Source: Fibrobacterota bacterium (GTDB taxonomy: Bacteria > Fibrobacterota > Chitinivibrionia > Chitinivibrionales > FEN-1185). Taken from it: 64,000 nt of DNA. Of this stretch, positions 33,114 through 41,935 are shown in pieces. The stretch lies in assembly GCA_003165595.1 (NCBI GenBank), contig PLWQ01000009.1, forward strand, positions 7,936-71,935. The letters run 5' to 3'. The notes beneath the pieces were generated by a model. The model saw only the letters and a program-made list of their open reading frames with translations. It made no database searches and had not been told where the DNA came from. The stretch's first letter is position 1, and each line of letters starts with the position of its first letter. A program made the translations under genes and the position numbers.

Positions 33114-35057
33114 ATGAGCTCGTCCCTTCTTGAACTGGCCAACGTTGGGCGCACCTACCATTCGGGCGGCGAGCCGCTTACGGTACTCAGGGAAGTAAGC
33201 TTGACAATTAACAGCGGCGAATTCGTCGCAATTATGGGCGCATCCGGTTCGGGTAAGTCCACACTCATGAATATCGTCGGCTGTCTTGACAAGCCGTCAA
33301 GCGGCGCCTACAAAATACGCGGCGTGGAAGTTTCCAGCCTGAGCAGCGATGCGCTTGCGGCGCTTCGGCGCGACACCTTTGGTTTCATATTCCAGCGTTA
33401 CAACCTGATGTCCGATTTGAGCGCCGTTGAAAACGCGGAGGTTCCCGCTGTTTACTGCGGCATGGCAAAACAACAGCGATCGGCTCACGCCGGTGAATTG
33501 CTGCAGCAACTCGGCCTTGGCGACCGGCTGCAACATCATCCCAATCAACTCTCGGGAGGTCAGCAGCAGCGTGTGAGCATAGCCCGTGCGCTCATGAACG
33601 GCGGCCCGGTGATCCTCGCCGATGAACCCACCGGAGCGTTGGACAGCAAGGGCGGCAAGGAGGTCATGGCAATTCTGGTGAAGCTTCACGAGCAAGGCCA
33701 CACGATTATTTTGGTGACCCACGATAGCGACATCGCAGCCTACGCTCACCGCCTCGTGCGCATTACGGACGGCCGAATCACCTCTGATGAGCCGCAGCAA
33801 AAAGGCGAGGCAAATCCGCAAGCAAAGGCCGGCGAAGTGGAAAAGGATGTTAAGCCCGGCATGGCTGTCCTCGGCGAAGCCCTCAAGATGGCATTGCGTT
33901 CGCTGCTGCACAACCGAATGCGAACAATGCTTACCATGCTCGGCATTATCATCGGCGTCGCATCTGTGGTGGCGCTCATGGCCATCGGCAACGGCGCAAA
34001 GCAGGATGTGGTGGAGCGTATCCAGGCCATGGGCACCGACCTGTTGACAATTATGCGCGGCCCGCCGAACGTTCGCGCCTCTGCCAACATCGTCACCAGC
34101 TTTCTTCCCGAAGATCTGCCCTCCATCGGAAATGTTACCGGCGTGGCGATGGCTATTCCGGAAACGAATATATCTTCACTATTGCGATTCGGCAACCAGG
34201 ACTTGACGGTTACGGTAGTGGGGACCGGCGAGAACTTTCCGCTTGTCCACGATTGGCCGGCGGAAACCGGCGTATTTTTCTCGTCGGAACATGTGAGACG
34301 GTACGCACAAGTCGTCAACCTTGGCCAGACCGTCGCAAAGAATCTGTTTCCCCAGGGCACGAATCCGGTAGGCCGGTACGTGCTTATCGGCAGCGCGCCT
34401 TTCCTGGTGATCGGCGTGATGAGCAGCAAAGGGTTGGACCAGCGGGGAAACGACATGGACAACTCGGTGTGGTTGCCCTACACCACAGGCGGAGCCAGGA
34501 TCTTTGGACAACGCTTCTTCAACGATTTTGTTGTGAGAGTAAAACCGGACGCGGATATGAGCCTGGTGCAAGCCGATCTCCACACCTTGCTGATGAAACG
34601 CCATCGCAAAGAGGACTTTAACATTCGCAACATGGCCACCACAATCGAGACTGCCAATGAGACGCAGAACACGCTCACCTATTTGCTTGCGGCAATTGCC
34701 GTGATCTCGCTGGTTGTGGGCGGCATAGGCGTAATGAATATTATGCTTGTGTCCGTGACGGAACGGACGCGCGAAATCGGCATTCGCATGGCCATTGGCG
34801 CTCGCGGCTTCGACGTACTGTTTCAGTTTCTCACCGAGGCCGTGATGGTGTGCTTTATCGGCGGCCTGGCAGGAATCGTGGTGGGAGTGGGCGGAGGTCT
34901 TGCGGTGTCGGCTCTTGCGGGATGGCGGGTGATATTTACGGTGGCGCCGATCATAATTGCATGCTCCTGTGCAATCGTTACCGGCATCGTCTTTGGCTAT
35001 CTGCCGGCGAGAAAGGCCGCGCATCTCGATCCTATTGAGGCTTTGGCGCGGGACTAG
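33114..35057 (+). CDS. macB: MacB-type ABC transporter (ATPase plus permease)
   Basis: 647 residues, begun at the ATG one base after the macA stop. The N-terminal ATPase has Walker A GASGSGKST, LSGGQQQRVSIARALM, Walker B VILADEPTGALDS and LVTHD. After a linker, four membrane helices surround a large periplasmic MacB domain: LLHNRMRTMLTMLGIIIGVASVVAL at the start, and VGGIGVMNIMLVSVTERTREIGIRMAIGAR before the last helices. It is a mechanotransmitting exporter that drives substrate from the periplasm through MacA. The C-terminus is complete (KAAHLDPIEALARD). Confidence 0.92.
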   Translation: MSSSLLELANVGRTYHSGGEPLTVLREVSLTINSGEFVAIMGASGSGKSTLMNIVGCLDKPSSGAYKIRGVEVSSLSSDALAALRRDTFGFIFQRYNLMSDLSAVENAEVPAVYCGMAKQQRSAHAGELLQQLGLGDRLQHHPNQLSGGQQQRVSIARALMNGGPVILADEPTGALDSKGGKEVMAILVKLHEQGHTIILVTHDSDIAAYAHRLVRITDGRITSDEPQQKGEANPQAKAGEVEKDVKPGMAVLGEALKMALRSLLHNRMRTMLTMLGIIIGVASVVALMAIGNGAKQDVVERIQAMGTDLLTIMRGPPNVRASANIVTSFLPEDLPSIGNVTGVAMAIPETNISSLLRFGNQDLTVTVVGTGENFPLVHDWPAETGVFFSSEHVRRYAQVVNLGQTVAKNLFPQGTNPVGRYVLIGSAPFLVIGVMSSKGLDQRGNDMDNSVWLPYTTGGARIFGQRFFNDFVVRVKPDADMSLVQADLHTLLMKRHRKEDFNIRNMATTIETANETQNTLTYLLAAIAVISLVVGGIGVMNIMLVSVTERTREIGIRMAIGARGFDVLFQFLTEAVMVCFIGGLAGIVVGVGGGLAVSALAGWRVIFTVAPIIIACSCAIVTGIVFGYLPARKAAHLDPIEALARD

Positions 35058-35114
35058 CCGCCGGAGGGGACATGTTCAATCATAATGATCTCGGATAAAC
35101 ATAACAAGGAGTGA

Positions 35115-37424
35115 ATGTTGACACAAGATAGTGAAGCACTACAGCTTCAAGAAAGCGCGCCGAAAAGTACCATCAAGCGCGTGGCGTTTGTGGGCAACTA
35201 CCTGCCGCGGCAATGCGGAATCGCGACGTTTACAACCGATTTGTGTGAAGCGTTCGCTTCGGCATACGCCGATACGAGTTGCATCGCTTTGCCGGTCAAC
35301 GATACCGAGGCCGGCTACCCGTATCCGCCCAGGGTTCGGTTCGAACTAACGGAAAAAGATATCCGGTCCTATCGCCGCGCCGCGGACTTTCTGAACATCA
35401 ACAATGTTGACATCGTCTGCCTGCAGCACGAGTATGGAATTTTTGGAGGACGGGCAGGCAGCCACATCCTGGCGCTCTTGCGGGAATTGCGTATGCCGGT
35501 CGTCACGACGCTGCACACCATTCTCAAGGACCCGAACCCGGATCAGATGCGGGTGCTCAAGGAAATCTCCGCGTTATCGGACCGACTGGTGGTGATGAGT
35601 GAGCGGGGAAAGGCGTTTTTGCAAGAAGTCTACGGCGTATCGATTGACAAAATAGATCTGATACCGCACGGTATCCCCGATGTGCCGTTCGTTGATTCCA
35701 GCTTTCACAAGGACCTGTTCGGTGTTGAAGGCAAGATCGTTTTGCTCAGCTTTGGGCTCCTGTCTGCGGACAAGGGAATCGAAAATGTGATCAGCGCGCT
35801 GCCCGACATTATCGCAAAGCATCCGAACGTGGTGTACATTATCGTGGGCGCGACACATCCGCACGTATTGATTCACGAAGGCGAATCCTATCGGTTATCG
35901 TTGCAATGGCTGGCGCAGGAAAAAGGCGTTGAAGGGCAGGTGATCTTCTACAACCGCTTCGTGAGCCTGGAAGAGCTTATCGAGTTCATCAGCGCAGCCG
36001 ATATGTACCTCACTCCCTATCTGAACGCGGCTCAAATCACCTCAGGCACCCTGGCCTACACCCTGGGCGCGGGCAAGGCCGTAATTTCGACACCGTACTG
36101 GTACGCCGAAGAAATGCTGGCCGAAGAACGGGGCGTGCTGGTTCCGTTTCACGATCCTTCCGCGATTGCCGAACAAGTCAATGAGCTGATCGGCAACGAC
36201 GCAAAGCGCCACGCCATGCGCAAGCGGGCCTATCTGTTCGGAAGGTCCATGACCTGGCCGCGGGTGGTGGAGCGCTACAAGGAAAGCTTCGAACGGGCCA
36301 GGAGCGAACGCCGGAAGTTTACCCCGCCGGGCTTTATGGCAAGGGCGCTTGACAAAAGCAGCGGCGAGCTGCCCCCGCTCAAACTTGACCACCTGCGTCA
36401 CATGACCGATGAGACCGGCATGCTGCAGCACGCCGTTTTCACCGTGCCCAATTACCGCGAGGGGTATACCACGGATGACAATGCCCGCGCGCTCATGGTA
36501 AGCGCGATGCTGGAGGAAGCGGGCAGCGGCGTTGCCTTCGATCTTGCGTCCCGGTATCTGGCATTTGTCTGGTATGCTTTCAATACCCAGACCGGACATT
36601 TTCGCAATGCCATGGATTACCAGCGCCACTGGCAGGAAGAAAGTATCCCTGACGACAGCCACGGCAGGACATTGTGGTCGCTGGGTACGGTGCTCGGCCG
36701 CTCCACCTCGGATGCGCTCCACAACATGGCCGGATGGATGTTCGAGCAGGCCTTGCCCGCAATTCTCAATACCACCAGTCCGCGCGCCTGGGCATTCGCG
36801 CTCATCGGCATGCACGAATACCTTCGCCGTTTCGCGGGCGACCGAAAGGCAAATCAGGTGCGGGAGGAATTGGCAAGCAGGTTGTTGACAATGTACAAGA
36901 ACAACCGGGCGGATGATTGGCGCTGGTACGAAGACAGGCTTACGTATTGTAATGCGGCGCTTCCGCACGCGCTCATCATGTCGGGCAAGTGGATTCCAAA
37001 CGCCGAAATGATGGAAGCGGGATTCGAGTCGCTCGACTGGCTCGCGAAATTGCAGCACTCGGAGGAGGGCGGGGGGCATTTTGTTCCCATCGGCTCCAAC
37101 GGGTTCTACAAGAAGGGGAGTGAGCGGGCGCGTTTCGATCAACAGCCCGTGGAAGCGCAGGCCATGGTTTCGGCCTGCCTCGAGGCGTACAAAATTTCAG
37201 GTGATAAAATCTGGCACAAAGAAGCCAGACGGGCCTTTGAGTGGTTCCTTGGCCGCAACGACCTGAACATTCCCATCTACGACCCGACTACAGGCGGGTG
37301 CCGCGACGGCCTGCATCCCGACCGTCCCAACGAGAACCAGGGCGCGGAATCCACGCTTGCTTTTCTGCAATCGCTCATGGAGCTTCGGCTGGCCGAAAAT
37401 ACCCTTCAACCAACGGAATCATAA
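35115..37424 (+). CDS. GT4 glycosyltransferase fused to an all-alpha toroid domain
   Basis: 769 residues, preceded by AAGGAG. Residues 1-400 form a group 1 glycosyltransferase: VAFVGNYLPRQCGIATFTTDL, IVCLQHEYGIFGGRAG, then LPDIIAKHPNVVYIIVGATHP and the C-domain LGAGKAVISTPYWYAEEML. Residues 415-765 look like an (alpha/alpha)6 barrel, with YTTDDNARALM, GHFRNAMDYQRHW, WSLGTVLG and LPHALIMSGKWI. The second half is of the kind found in mannosyl- and glucosyl-transferring or hydrolysing proteins next to GH130 genes. A GH130 gene follows after five bases. Likely roles are storage or surface mannan metabolism, but this is inference. Confidence 0.85.
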   Translation: MLTQDSEALQLQESAPKSTIKRVAFVGNYLPRQCGIATFTTDLCEAFASAYADTSCIALPVNDTEAGYPYPPRVRFELTEKDIRSYRRAADFLNINNVDIVCLQHEYGIFGGRAGSHILALLRELRMPVVTTLHTILKDPNPDQMRVLKEISALSDRLVVMSERGKAFLQEVYGVSIDKIDLIPHGIPDVPFVDSSFHKDLFGVEGKIVLLSFGLLSADKGIENVISALPDIIAKHPNVVYIIVGATHPHVLIHEGESYRLSLQWLAQEKGVEGQVIFYNRFVSLEELIEFISAADMYLTPYLNAAQITSGTLAYTLGAGKAVISTPYWYAEEMLAEERGVLVPFHDPSAIAEQVNELIGNDAKRHAMRKRAYLFGRSMTWPRVVERYKESFERARSERRKFTPPGFMARALDKSSGELPPLKLDHLRHMTDETGMLQHAVFTVPNYREGYTTDDNARALMVSAMLEEAGSGVAFDLASRYLAFVWYAFNTQTGHFRNAMDYQRHWQEESIPDDSHGRTLWSLGTVLGRSTSDALHNMAGWMFEQALPAILNTTSPRAWAFALIGMHEYLRRFAGDRKANQVREELASRLLTMYKNNRADDWRWYEDRLTYCNAALPHALIMSGKWIPNAEMMEAGFESLDWLAKLQHSEEGGGHFVPIGSNGFYKKGSERARFDQQPVEAQAMVSACLEAYKISGDKIWHKEARRAFEWFLGRNDLNIPIYDPTTGGCRDGLHPDRPNENQGAESTLAFLQSLMELRLAENTLQPTES

Positions 37425-37429
37425 CCATT

Positions 37430-38383
37430 ATGAACAATCAGCACCCGGAACTTTTCCACAGGCACAAACTTAATCCTATCCTCACCGCAGCGGACTGGCC
37501 GTACCCGGTCAACAGTGTTTTCAACCCCGGCGCCACGCTGCTGGCCGACGGGACCACGCTGCTCTTGTGCCGCGTAGAGGACCGGCGCGGGCACTCTCAT
37601 TTGTGCGCCGCCCGGTCGGCCAACGGCGTCGATGAGTGGAAGATCGATGCGCAGCCTACCCTGTACCCCGATCCGGAGCATTTTCCCGAAGAGCTGTGGG
37701 GTGTGGAAGATCCGCGCATAACCTATGTTGCGGAACTCAAGAAGTTCGCAATTGTCTATACTGCCTTCAGCCGTGAAGGTCCGGGCGTGGCATTGGCGCT
37801 AACCGAAGATTTCCGCACCTTCGAACGGTTCGGCGAGATCATGTCGCCGGAAGACAAGGACGCGGCGCTGATGCCCTGCCGCATCGGCGATTATTGGGCG
37901 CTTATTCACCGCCCGGTGAGCGGGCCCAAAGCCAATATTTGGATTTCCTACTCCTCGGACCTGCGGCACTGGGGCAGCCACAAGCTCATGCTCGAATCGC
38001 GGCGCGGTTCGTGGTGGGACGCGAATAAGATCGGCCTTTCGCCCCCGCCCATAGAAACCGCCCAGGGCTGGCTGGTAATTTATCACGGCGTCAAGATGAC
38101 CGGCGCCGGATGCATTTACCGCCTGGGGCTGGCGCTGTTCGATCTGCACACCCCCGAGAAATGCCTTAAGCGCGGCGACGAGTGGGTTTTTGGCCCCGAA
38201 GAGCCTTACGAACGGCAGGGCGACGTTGACAAAGTCGTTTTTCCCTGCGGCTATACCGTCGCCCCGGACAAAGATACCCTCCGGATTTATTACGGCGCGG
38301 CGGATTCGAGCATCGCCCTGGCAACAGGAAGTATTTGTGCCATGCTGGAATGGCTCGAACAAAAAGGGGTCACCCCCTCGTGA
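37430..38383 (+). CDS. GH130-family glycoside phosphorylase
   Basis: 317 residues, started at the ATG that follows the upstream stop by five bases. The protein is a five-bladed beta-propeller with VFNPGATLLADGTTLLLCRVEDRRG, LWGVEDPRITYV, IVYTAFSREGPGVALA, DKDAALMPCRI and YGAADSSIALA. These blades match the GH130 family, mainly beta-1,4-mannooligosaccharide or mannosyl-glucose phosphorylases. It would release alpha-mannose 1-phosphate from mannosides in the cytoplasm. Its position in a tight set with a glycosyltransferase and enzyme I suggests recycling of a mannose-containing polymer. The exact linkage is unknown. Confidence 0.88.
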   Translation: MNNQHPELFHRHKLNPILTAADWPYPVNSVFNPGATLLADGTTLLLCRVEDRRGHSHLCAARSANGVDEWKIDAQPTLYPDPEHFPEELWGVEDPRITYVAELKKFAIVYTAFSREGPGVALALTEDFRTFERFGEIMSPEDKDAALMPCRIGDYWALIHRPVSGPKANIWISYSSDLRHWGSHKLMLESRRGSWWDANKIGLSPPPIETAQGWLVIYHGVKMTGAGCIYRLGLALFDLHTPEKCLKRGDEWVFGPEEPYERQGDVDKVVFPCGYTVAPDKDTLRIYYGAADSSIALATGSICAMLEWLEQKGVTPS

Positions 38384-38423
38384 CCCGGAACACTCCGTTT
38401 GCGGCACTAGATAGGATTCTATC

Positions 38424-40169
38424 ATGAACGAGCGACCTATTTCCTTCAGAAGAAACGAGATCGCATTCCACGGCAGGACTCTTGTTCCCGGAATCGCGCG
38501 GGGAAAGGCGTACCTTCTCAAGAGAGTGGACCTGCAGTATTTTCGCAACAACGGACGCGTTGTCGATATCGTCTCATCCGAAACGGCCAAACTCGATTTT
38601 GCAGTAAGCAAAAGTAAAGAACAAATATCGCGTTTCATGAACAACAACGGAGCGGAACAGGTTGCCCTGATTTCCGAAGCGACGGTTCTTCTCCTGAATG
38701 ACCCGGCATTCTTGTCTCCCATAAAGGAAACGATCGAACGTACCGGCATAAACGGTGAATCCGTGCTTGCGGAAGAAATCGCCCGGCTGCGGGACAAAGC
38801 TTCCGGCAGTACCGATGAATTGCTGGTGAAAGGCCTGATTACCATCGAAGATCTGTATTACCGCCTCCTTTACAATATGCTTCCCGCCGAAGAGGGGCGC
38901 ATTTCATCACTCATCAAGATCCCGGCAGGCGCGGTTCTTGTCGCCGACCGGCTCACTCCGGTCGAGGTAGCCGTTCTTCCGATGGATAAGGTGGTGGCAA
39001 TCCTTATCGAGGAAAGCACGCGGTTTTCTCACTCGTCAATAATCGCGAAAACCCTGGGCGTGCCGGTTATCATAGACTTCCCGGGTATCGGTTCGTTGGT
39101 CGATGAATCGACCGATGTGCTGATAGACGCGTACCGGGGCCTTGCATTCCTTAATCCTTCCGAAGTAACGGTCCGGGAATGCCGCGACATGGAAAATCGG
39201 CGTCAAGCCGCTGTAGAACCGGTGGTGCATTCGGGTGATGAATCAACGGTGATTTCCGCGGATGGCGTTGCGACTCGGCTCTTGTGCAACGCGTCCAATC
39301 TTGCGGAAGTGCTTCTTGCACACAGTCAAGGCATCACGGAAATCGGTCTTTTCCGCAGCGAAATGCGGTATCTCGCGAATACGGTTTTGCCTTCCGACGA
39401 ACAGGAGGCTGCATATTACACGGGAATCTTCGGCGTGGAAGGAATGCAAAGTATCACGGTGCGCCTTCTTGATATGGGCGGCGACAAGCTCCCGGTGTAT
39501 CTGCAGATAGAAAAAGAAACCGATCCGCAACTCGGGTGCCGGGGAATCCGATTCCTGCTGTCGCGTCCCGACCTGATGAAAAAGCAGATTCGGGCGCTCC
39601 TTACTGCGCGCCGCACGTTTAGCGTACGATTACTGCTGCCGTTCATCACGACGGTAGACGACATTGTGCGGGCCCGGAGCATTCTTGAAGAAGTATTCTC
39701 CGAAATGAGCATTACGGGCAATTCTTTACAAGTGGGCATCATGGTCGAAATCCCGTCCGTTGCCGCGTCGATAGAACGATTTCTGCCGAAAGTAGACTTT
39801 GTCGGCCTGGGAACAAATGATCTTCTTCAGTACTTCTTTGCCGCCAACCGGGATCAGGCCGACCTGCAGGCGTACAACAGGTTCACGCACCCGGCCTTTT
39901 TGAAAATGCTCAAAGGTGTGATCGCAGCCTGCGAACACAACAATACCCATCTCACCGTCTGCGGCGAAATGGCTTCGGACCCGCTCGGGTGCCGCCTGCT
40001 TTCGGCACTGGGCGCCATGAATTTGTCCGTTCAACCCGATGCGATCCATCAGGTGCGACAAGCGCTCTTGAAACTAAAGGTGGGTGCGCTGCGAACGGTC
40101 TTACCAAGCTTGTTTGATTTGGATAGCGCAGATGAGGTGGAACAAAAGCTGCAAACGCTGGGCTTCTAA
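38424..40169 (+). CDS. ptsI: PTS enzyme I (phosphoenolpyruvate-protein phosphotransferase)
   Basis: 581 residues, the usual length. The phosphohistidine is in ESTRFSHSSIIAKTLGVP (His203). The C-terminal PEP-binding half has LFRSEMRYLAN, VRLLDMGGDKLPVYL, CRGIRFLLSRPDL, GTNDLLQYFFAANRD and VCGEMASDP with the catalytic Cys513. It autophosphorylates with PEP and passes phosphate to HPr. No HPr or enzyme II gene lies nearby, so it may feed a regulatory (PTS-Ntr-like) relay or HPr encoded elsewhere. It is 40 bases after the GH130 gene. TAGGATT precedes the ATG. Confidence 0.9.
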   Translation: MNERPISFRRNEIAFHGRTLVPGIARGKAYLLKRVDLQYFRNNGRVVDIVSSETAKLDFAVSKSKEQISRFMNNNGAEQVALISEATVLLLNDPAFLSPIKETIERTGINGESVLAEEIARLRDKASGSTDELLVKGLITIEDLYYRLLYNMLPAEEGRISSLIKIPAGAVLVADRLTPVEVAVLPMDKVVAILIEESTRFSHSSIIAKTLGVPVIIDFPGIGSLVDESTDVLIDAYRGLAFLNPSEVTVRECRDMENRRQAAVEPVVHSGDESTVISADGVATRLLCNASNLAEVLLAHSQGITEIGLFRSEMRYLANTVLPSDEQEAAYYTGIFGVEGMQSITVRLLDMGGDKLPVYLQIEKETDPQLGCRGIRFLLSRPDLMKKQIRALLTARRTFSVRLLLPFITTVDDIVRARSILEEVFSEMSITGNSLQVGIMVEIPSVAASIERFLPKVDFVGLGTNDLLQYFFAANRDQADLQAYNRFTHPAFLKMLKGVIAACEHNNTHLTVCGEMASDPLGCRLLSALGAMNLSVQPDAIHQVRQALLKLKVGALRTVLPSLFDLDSADEVEQKLQTLGF

Positions 40170-40249
40170 TCAGGTTTTTCGTCGGCTGTCTATTGTAAAG
40201 GAGCCACGTCCTCGCCCGCGCCGTGAGGCAAACAATGTTTGCAGTGTGC

Positions 40250-40268
40250 CACTGCCGTCCCGGCAGTG
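40250..40268 (+). terminator. hairpin after ptsI, possible terminator
   Basis: A perfect 8 bp stem (CACTGCCG and CGGCAGTG) with a TCC loop, 80 bases after the ptsI stop. The following CTCTTGACCG lacks a T-run. It may be a terminator or the edge of the repeat-rich gap. Confidence 0.35.
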
Positions 40269-40356
40269 CTCTTGACCGTTGTTTACGGACTCAACCGCCG
40301 TTATCGGAGATGGCCCTCGCATATTGAGAGCCGGGAGCTTCACCCCCGGCACCCCG

Positions 40357-40546
40357 ACTCACTTTCTTTCTGCAGCGAAAGAAAGTGAGCAAAGAACGCC
40401 GCCCCGCAGCGTCGGCTGATCTTTCGGCCGTCGGGCCGCTTGTGAACTCCCCCGGCAGGACAATCGAAGACTTTGCACCAAGATGCCGGGCTCGGACAGC
40501 ACAAGCGGACCAATCCTCCGGCCTCTGTGCCGCCGCTGAGGGGGAA
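40357..40546 (+). repeat. dispersed repeat family 1, copy 1
   Basis: About 190 bases run from ACTCACTTTCTTTCTGCAGC to the GCCGCTGAGGGGGAA end. They recur inverted at 60308-60496 over the whole length with high but imperfect identity, and in part near 59437-59530. Conserved blocks are AAAGAACGCCGCCCCGCAGC, GGCCGTCGGGCCGCTTGT and GCCGGGCTCGGACAGCAC. The first 35 bases form an imperfect palindrome around CTGCAG. The open frame inside (SKERRPAASA...) also occurs in copy 2, where it is interrupted, so it is probably not a protein gene. Confidence 0.82.
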
Positions 40547-40647
40547 CATAAGACCGAATGCACGATGCCCGAAAACAGCGGAGTCATGGACATCGAAAAA
40601 ACGATTGGCAAAAACCAATTGCGCCCTTCTTCTTTTCCGCAATCAGT

Positions 40648-40862
40648 GGCGCAGCCGCGCCTGCAGCGCCGGCTGACCGCGGCCGCAGGCCCTAGCGGCA
40701 GGCGGTACCGAGGCCGACCGGCCGAGCCCGGCAGCCGCAGCACAGGATGTGCGGAGACCATCCCGCGCAAGCGGGACCCGCAGGGCGCGTAGCTGGATGC
40801 GGAGCGTGAGCGAGACCGGCCCCGCGCAGCGGGGCAACGCCCAGATCGACATCTTGATTTTG
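40648..40862 (+). repeat. dispersed GC-rich repeat family 2, copy 1
   Basis: About 215 GC-rich bases are related to 63712-63880. Shared blocks are TACCGAGGCCGACCGGCC (near 40706) followed by GAGCCCG, and the end block GGGGCAACGCCCAGAT followed by TCTTGATTTT. It sits 100 bases after repeat family 1 in the long gap between ptsI and the kinase gene. No coding role is visible. Confidence 0.65.
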
Positions 40863-41011
40863 AAAAATTGAACAGTTGCCTTAAATCAAGTCTCGCCGTC
40901 ATCGTTCCGCAAAACATTCCCACCCAGCATATGCTATTTTATGTTGGCGTGTTGTCCCGGCACTCTGCCTGCATTGCAAACATCACTCGAACGGGTCAAT
41001 AGAGGAAATTC

Positions 41012-41932
41012 GTGGGCAGCATCATCGGCAGTTCCAGCGTTGAGTGGTCTGCGTACCTTGGCAGAGAACTGGGGAACGTCACGATCATCCGCGAACTGGG
41101 CCGCGGCGTGATGGGCGTTGTATTCGTGGGGTATCAGAAGACGCTCAAGCGCCAGGTTGCGGTGAAGGTGCTTGCCAAGGCCGCCGGCGCCGGAGAATTG
41201 GCAAGCGACTTGTTTCGGGACGAAGGGGAAATGGTCGCGGTGCTTGCCCATCCCAACATCATTCCGATTTTCGAAATGGGGGAGGCCGACGATTGCTTCT
41301 TCCAGGTGATGCAGCTTGTTGACGGAATCGATTTACGCACCACAATACGCCGGCTTTCCAAACACCCGATTCCTTCGAGGCGGCTCATGCAGGTGAGCGA
41401 GGTAATCGATCTGATGGTTCCCATTCTCGACGCCCTCGGGTACGCGCACGAGGAGGGCGTCATTCATCAAGACATAAAACCCGCCAATATTCTTGTGGAA
41501 AGTCGCGGCGGGCGCCCGCTTGTTGCGGATTTCGGCATAGCGCGCGCTCTCGCCGGTGAATACAAATCGGAAGGACTCGTGGTGGGAACGCCACTGTACA
41601 TGTCGCCCGAGCAGGTGGCCGGCAAGGTCACGGATGGGCGCGCCGACATTTATTCGGCGGGCGTGATCCTGTTCGAACTTTGCGCAGGAAGCCTTCCGGT
41701 GCGGCCGGCAGAAAGAGCGGAAGAGATTCTGACACGAAAGAAGAACGTTCCCGACACTTTCTTTACCGCAAAGCCGGGTCAGGTTTCGTCACGTGTGGAT
41801 GCGGACCTCGAGCGCATTATCGTCAAGGCGATATCGCCCTCTGCCGAATGGCGATATCGCGCGTGCGAAGACTTTATTGACGATCTCAAGGAATACCGCG
41901 CTGCGCACTTCGCGCCGGCGGATGCGGTGTAA
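41012..41932 (+). CDS. Hanks-type serine/threonine protein kinase
   Basis: 306 residues from a GTG with AGAGGAAAT before it. The whole protein is the kinase domain. It has the glycine loop LGRGVMGVVF (residues 29-38), the ATP lysine in VAVKVL (Lys52), the catalytic loop IHQDIKPANI (Asp154, Lys156, Asn159, with HQD in place of HRD), the metal-binding DFG at 173-175, and MSPEQ for APE. There is no membrane helix or sensor domain, so it must receive its signal through a partner. A gene three bases downstream encodes a 717-residue protein with a degenerate GGDEF-like end, an obvious candidate for that partner. Confidence 0.9.
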   Translation: MGSIIGSSSVEWSAYLGRELGNVTIIRELGRGVMGVVFVGYQKTLKRQVAVKVLAKAAGAGELASDLFRDEGEMVAVLAHPNIIPIFEMGEADDCFFQVMQLVDGIDLRTTIRRLSKHPIPSRRLMQVSEVIDLMVPILDALGYAHEEGVIHQDIKPANILVESRGGRPLVADFGIARALAGEYKSEGLVVGTPLYMSPEQVAGKVTDGRADIYSAGVILFELCAGSLPVRPAERAEEILTRKKNVPDTFFTAKPGQVSSRVDADLERIIVKAISPSAEWRYRACEDFIDDLKEYRAAHFAPADAV

Positions 41933-41935
41933 AAT

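Noticed and set aside
36042-37142. 366-codon minus-strand frame inside the glycosyltransferase fusion
   Set aside because: Antisense to a clearly coding protein with conserved motifs. Composition is typical of a shadow.
40385-40792. 135-codon frame (SKERRPAASA...) inside repeat family 1
   Set aside because: The related frame in the copy near 60.4 kb is interrupted, and conservation follows the DNA rather than codons, so it is not treated as a gene.
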